DNA of 64,000 nucleotides from contig NZ_JAEFDB010000014.1 of NCBI RefSeq assembly GCF_016126015.1, forward strand, positions 1 to 64,000, written 5' to 3'. This document shows, in pieces, positions 62,940-64,000 of the stretch (position 1 is the first letter of the stretch; each line of letters opens with the position of its first letter). This DNA is from Capnocytophaga periodontitidis (GTDB lineage Bacteria; Bacteroidota; Bacteroidia; Flavobacteriales; Flavobacteriaceae). A program made the position numbers and the translations under genes. The notes under the pieces were generated by a model, which worked only from the letters and a program-made list of their open reading frames with translations, had not been told where the DNA came from and made no database searches.

Positions 62940-64000
62940 TTACAAGTTGTTTGTTTTGATGTAATCTATAATTTGTTGAGTGAGGTGAATGCGGTCACTG
63001 CCTCTCACTCCGTGTCCGTGCATTGGGTAGATAAAAGTATCTATAAATTTATTTTTCTTGATAGCGTCACGAGTGATACTCATCAGGTGTTGAGGTACTA
63101 CCACATCATCTATACTACCGTGAATGAACAACAACGGACGATTGAGGTGGTCGAGGTATTTGCCTACTCTACTGTTTTCATAGCCTTCGGGGTTTTCTTT
63201 TGGGGTATCCATATAACGTTCGCCATACATTACCTCGTAGTATTTCCAATCGGTTACGGCCCCTCCAGCTACAGCAGTGGTAAACACATCGGGGTGGCGT
63301 GTGATCAGGCTCGAAGCCATAAATCCTCCAAAGCTCCAACCGTGTACAGCTATGCGATTTCCATCGACATAAGGCAAACTCTTGAGGTAGTCTACCCCTT
63401 TGAGTTGGTCTTTTATTTCGATTTCCCCTAATTGGCGGTGGATAACACTTTCGAAAGCAAATCCTCGGTTTTTACTACCGCGATTGTCTAATGTGAAAAC
63501 GATATACTGTTCGTTCTCTACGAATGAATGTAACCACAAATAAGTATCGGCTAACCATTCGTTTCTCACTTGTTGAGCGTGAGGGCCACCATATACATAA
63601 ATGAGTACGGGGTATTTTTTGTTAGGATCTAAAGTAGTAGGTTTGTGCAACTTGCCATAAAGAGGAGTGCCGTCTTCAGCTTTTAGAGTAACAAACTCTG
63701 TAGTTCCTACAGCTATACCTTCCAATGGATTTTTGGCGGTGAACAAACGTTGCTTGCTGCCTTTATCGGTATCGATGAGGTCTATGTTTTTGGGGATGCT
63801 AATGCTGCTATAGCTATCTAACAGATAATTACCGCTATGGCTTAGCTGTACATTATGAGAGCCTGCTTCGGTAGTGAGGGCAGTTATTTTTTTAGGGTTT
63901 TTGAGCTCTATTTTGAAGGCGTGTTGCTCGCGCGGGTCGGCACCTGTACCTGTGATGAACACGTATTTACCTTGCGCATCGAAGCCTAAAATATCTTGTA
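62940..64000 (-). CDS. DPP IV-like S9 peptidase (5' part outside window)
   Basis: The reading frame runs without stop to the window edge, so only the C-terminal part is seen. It has the last strands of the beta-propeller ([15 protein letters not shown]) and the alpha/beta hydrolase domain with the nucleophile Ser in GWSFGGFMA, the Asp in HGSIDDVV and the His in HGHGV. It is probably a dipeptidyl peptidase cutting after Pro or Ala, in the periplasm or at the surface. A GTG at 63962 is not the real start because the coding signal continues upstream. Confidence 0.88.
   Translation of the reverse strand, partial: QDILGFDAQGKYVFITGTGADPREQHAFKIELKNPKKITALTTEAGSHNVQLSHSGNYLLDSYSSISIPKNIDLIDTDKGSKQRLFTAKNPLEGIAVGTTEFVTLKAEDGTPLYGKLHKPTTLDPNKKYPVLIYVYGGPHAQQVRNEWLADTYLWLHSFVENEQYIVFTLDNRGSKNRGFAFESVIHRQLGEIEIKDQLKGVDYLKSLPYVDGNRIAVHGWSFGGFMASSLITRHPDVFTTAVAGGAVTDWKYYEVMYGERYMDTPKENPEGYENSRVGKYLDHLNRPLLFIHGSIDDVVVPQHLMSITRDAIKKNKFIDTFIYPMHGHGVRGSDRIHLTQQIIDYIKTNNL

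Noticed and set aside
62973-63431. Plus-strand frame of 152 codons inside the DPP IV-like gene
   Set aside because: Antisense shadow of the catalytic domain.
62940-63962. Complete peptidase starting at GTG 63962
   Set aside because: The frame stays open to the window edge and upstream codons continue the propeller domain, so the gene is cut by the window.

Overview
The window looks like a chromosomal piece of a Bacteroidota, most likely a member of the Flavobacteriaceae; Capnocytophaga is a reasonable guess but cannot be proved from the sequence alone. The signs are A+T-rich DNA, two tandem SusC/SusD pairs, a hybrid two-component system, a Bacteroidota-type TAnnTTTG -7 promoter element upstream of several genes, few Shine-Dalgarno sequences, and a DPP IV-type peptidase. 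All genes but one lie on the minus strand, so transcription runs from high to low coordinates. No rRNA, tRNA, CRISPR array, insertion sequence or prophage was seen.

Region 1 (24.5 kb down to 0.3 kb) is a surface-polysaccharide locus of 24 tightly packed genes. Its promoter-proximal half (24483 to 11865) encodes a nonulosonic (sialic/legionaminic-type) acid pathway: 4,6-dehydratase, LegC-type aminotransferase, formyltransferase, NeuB synthase, NeuC/LegG epimerase, a second formyltransferase, a PIG-L deacetylase, a CBS-nucleotidyltransferase like Campylobacter PtmE, the CMP-transferase NeuA, a Gfo/Idh/MocA dehydrogenase, a class III aminotransferase, a nitrilase-family amidase and a PtmA-like SDR. 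No NeuD/PglD-type acetyltransferase is present; a formyltransferase sits in that slot. The likely product is an N-formylated, perhaps further aminated, legionaminic-like sugar. The distal half holds the Wzx flippase, a possible GT42-like sialyltransferase, a hexapeptide acetyltransferase, an EpsG-type polymerase, six further glycosyltransferases and an SGNH-fused acyltransferase. Chain initiation and export genes (WecA/WbaP, Wza/Wzc) are not in the window.

Region 2 (24.9 to 31.2 kb) holds an unknown membrane protein, an NAD-dependent sugar epimerase, UDP-glucose 6-dehydrogenase, RimO, a repeat-rich gap with the decayed 3' end of an outer-membrane protein gene, and the only plus-strand gene, a GT4 glycosyltransferase.

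Region 3 (61.6 kb down to 31.2 kb) is one polysaccharide utilization locus in the order SusC, SusD, SusC, SusD, surface glycan-binding lipoprotein, GH16, GH2, GH5-like, GH3, GH2 (LacZ-size), hybrid two-component sensor-regulator, GH42-like, double-esterase (SGNH plus sialate O-acetylesterase). The glycan is beta-linked and probably galactose-containing and acetylated, but its identity is not clear. Region 4 (61.9 kb to the end) has a CopD-family membrane protein, peptidyl-tRNA hydrolase and the 3' part of a DPP IV-like peptidase.

The gaps between genes carry at least two families of short hairpin repeats. One family keeps perfect stems through paired base changes between copies, and its copies lie 3' of genes, including inside the PUL.
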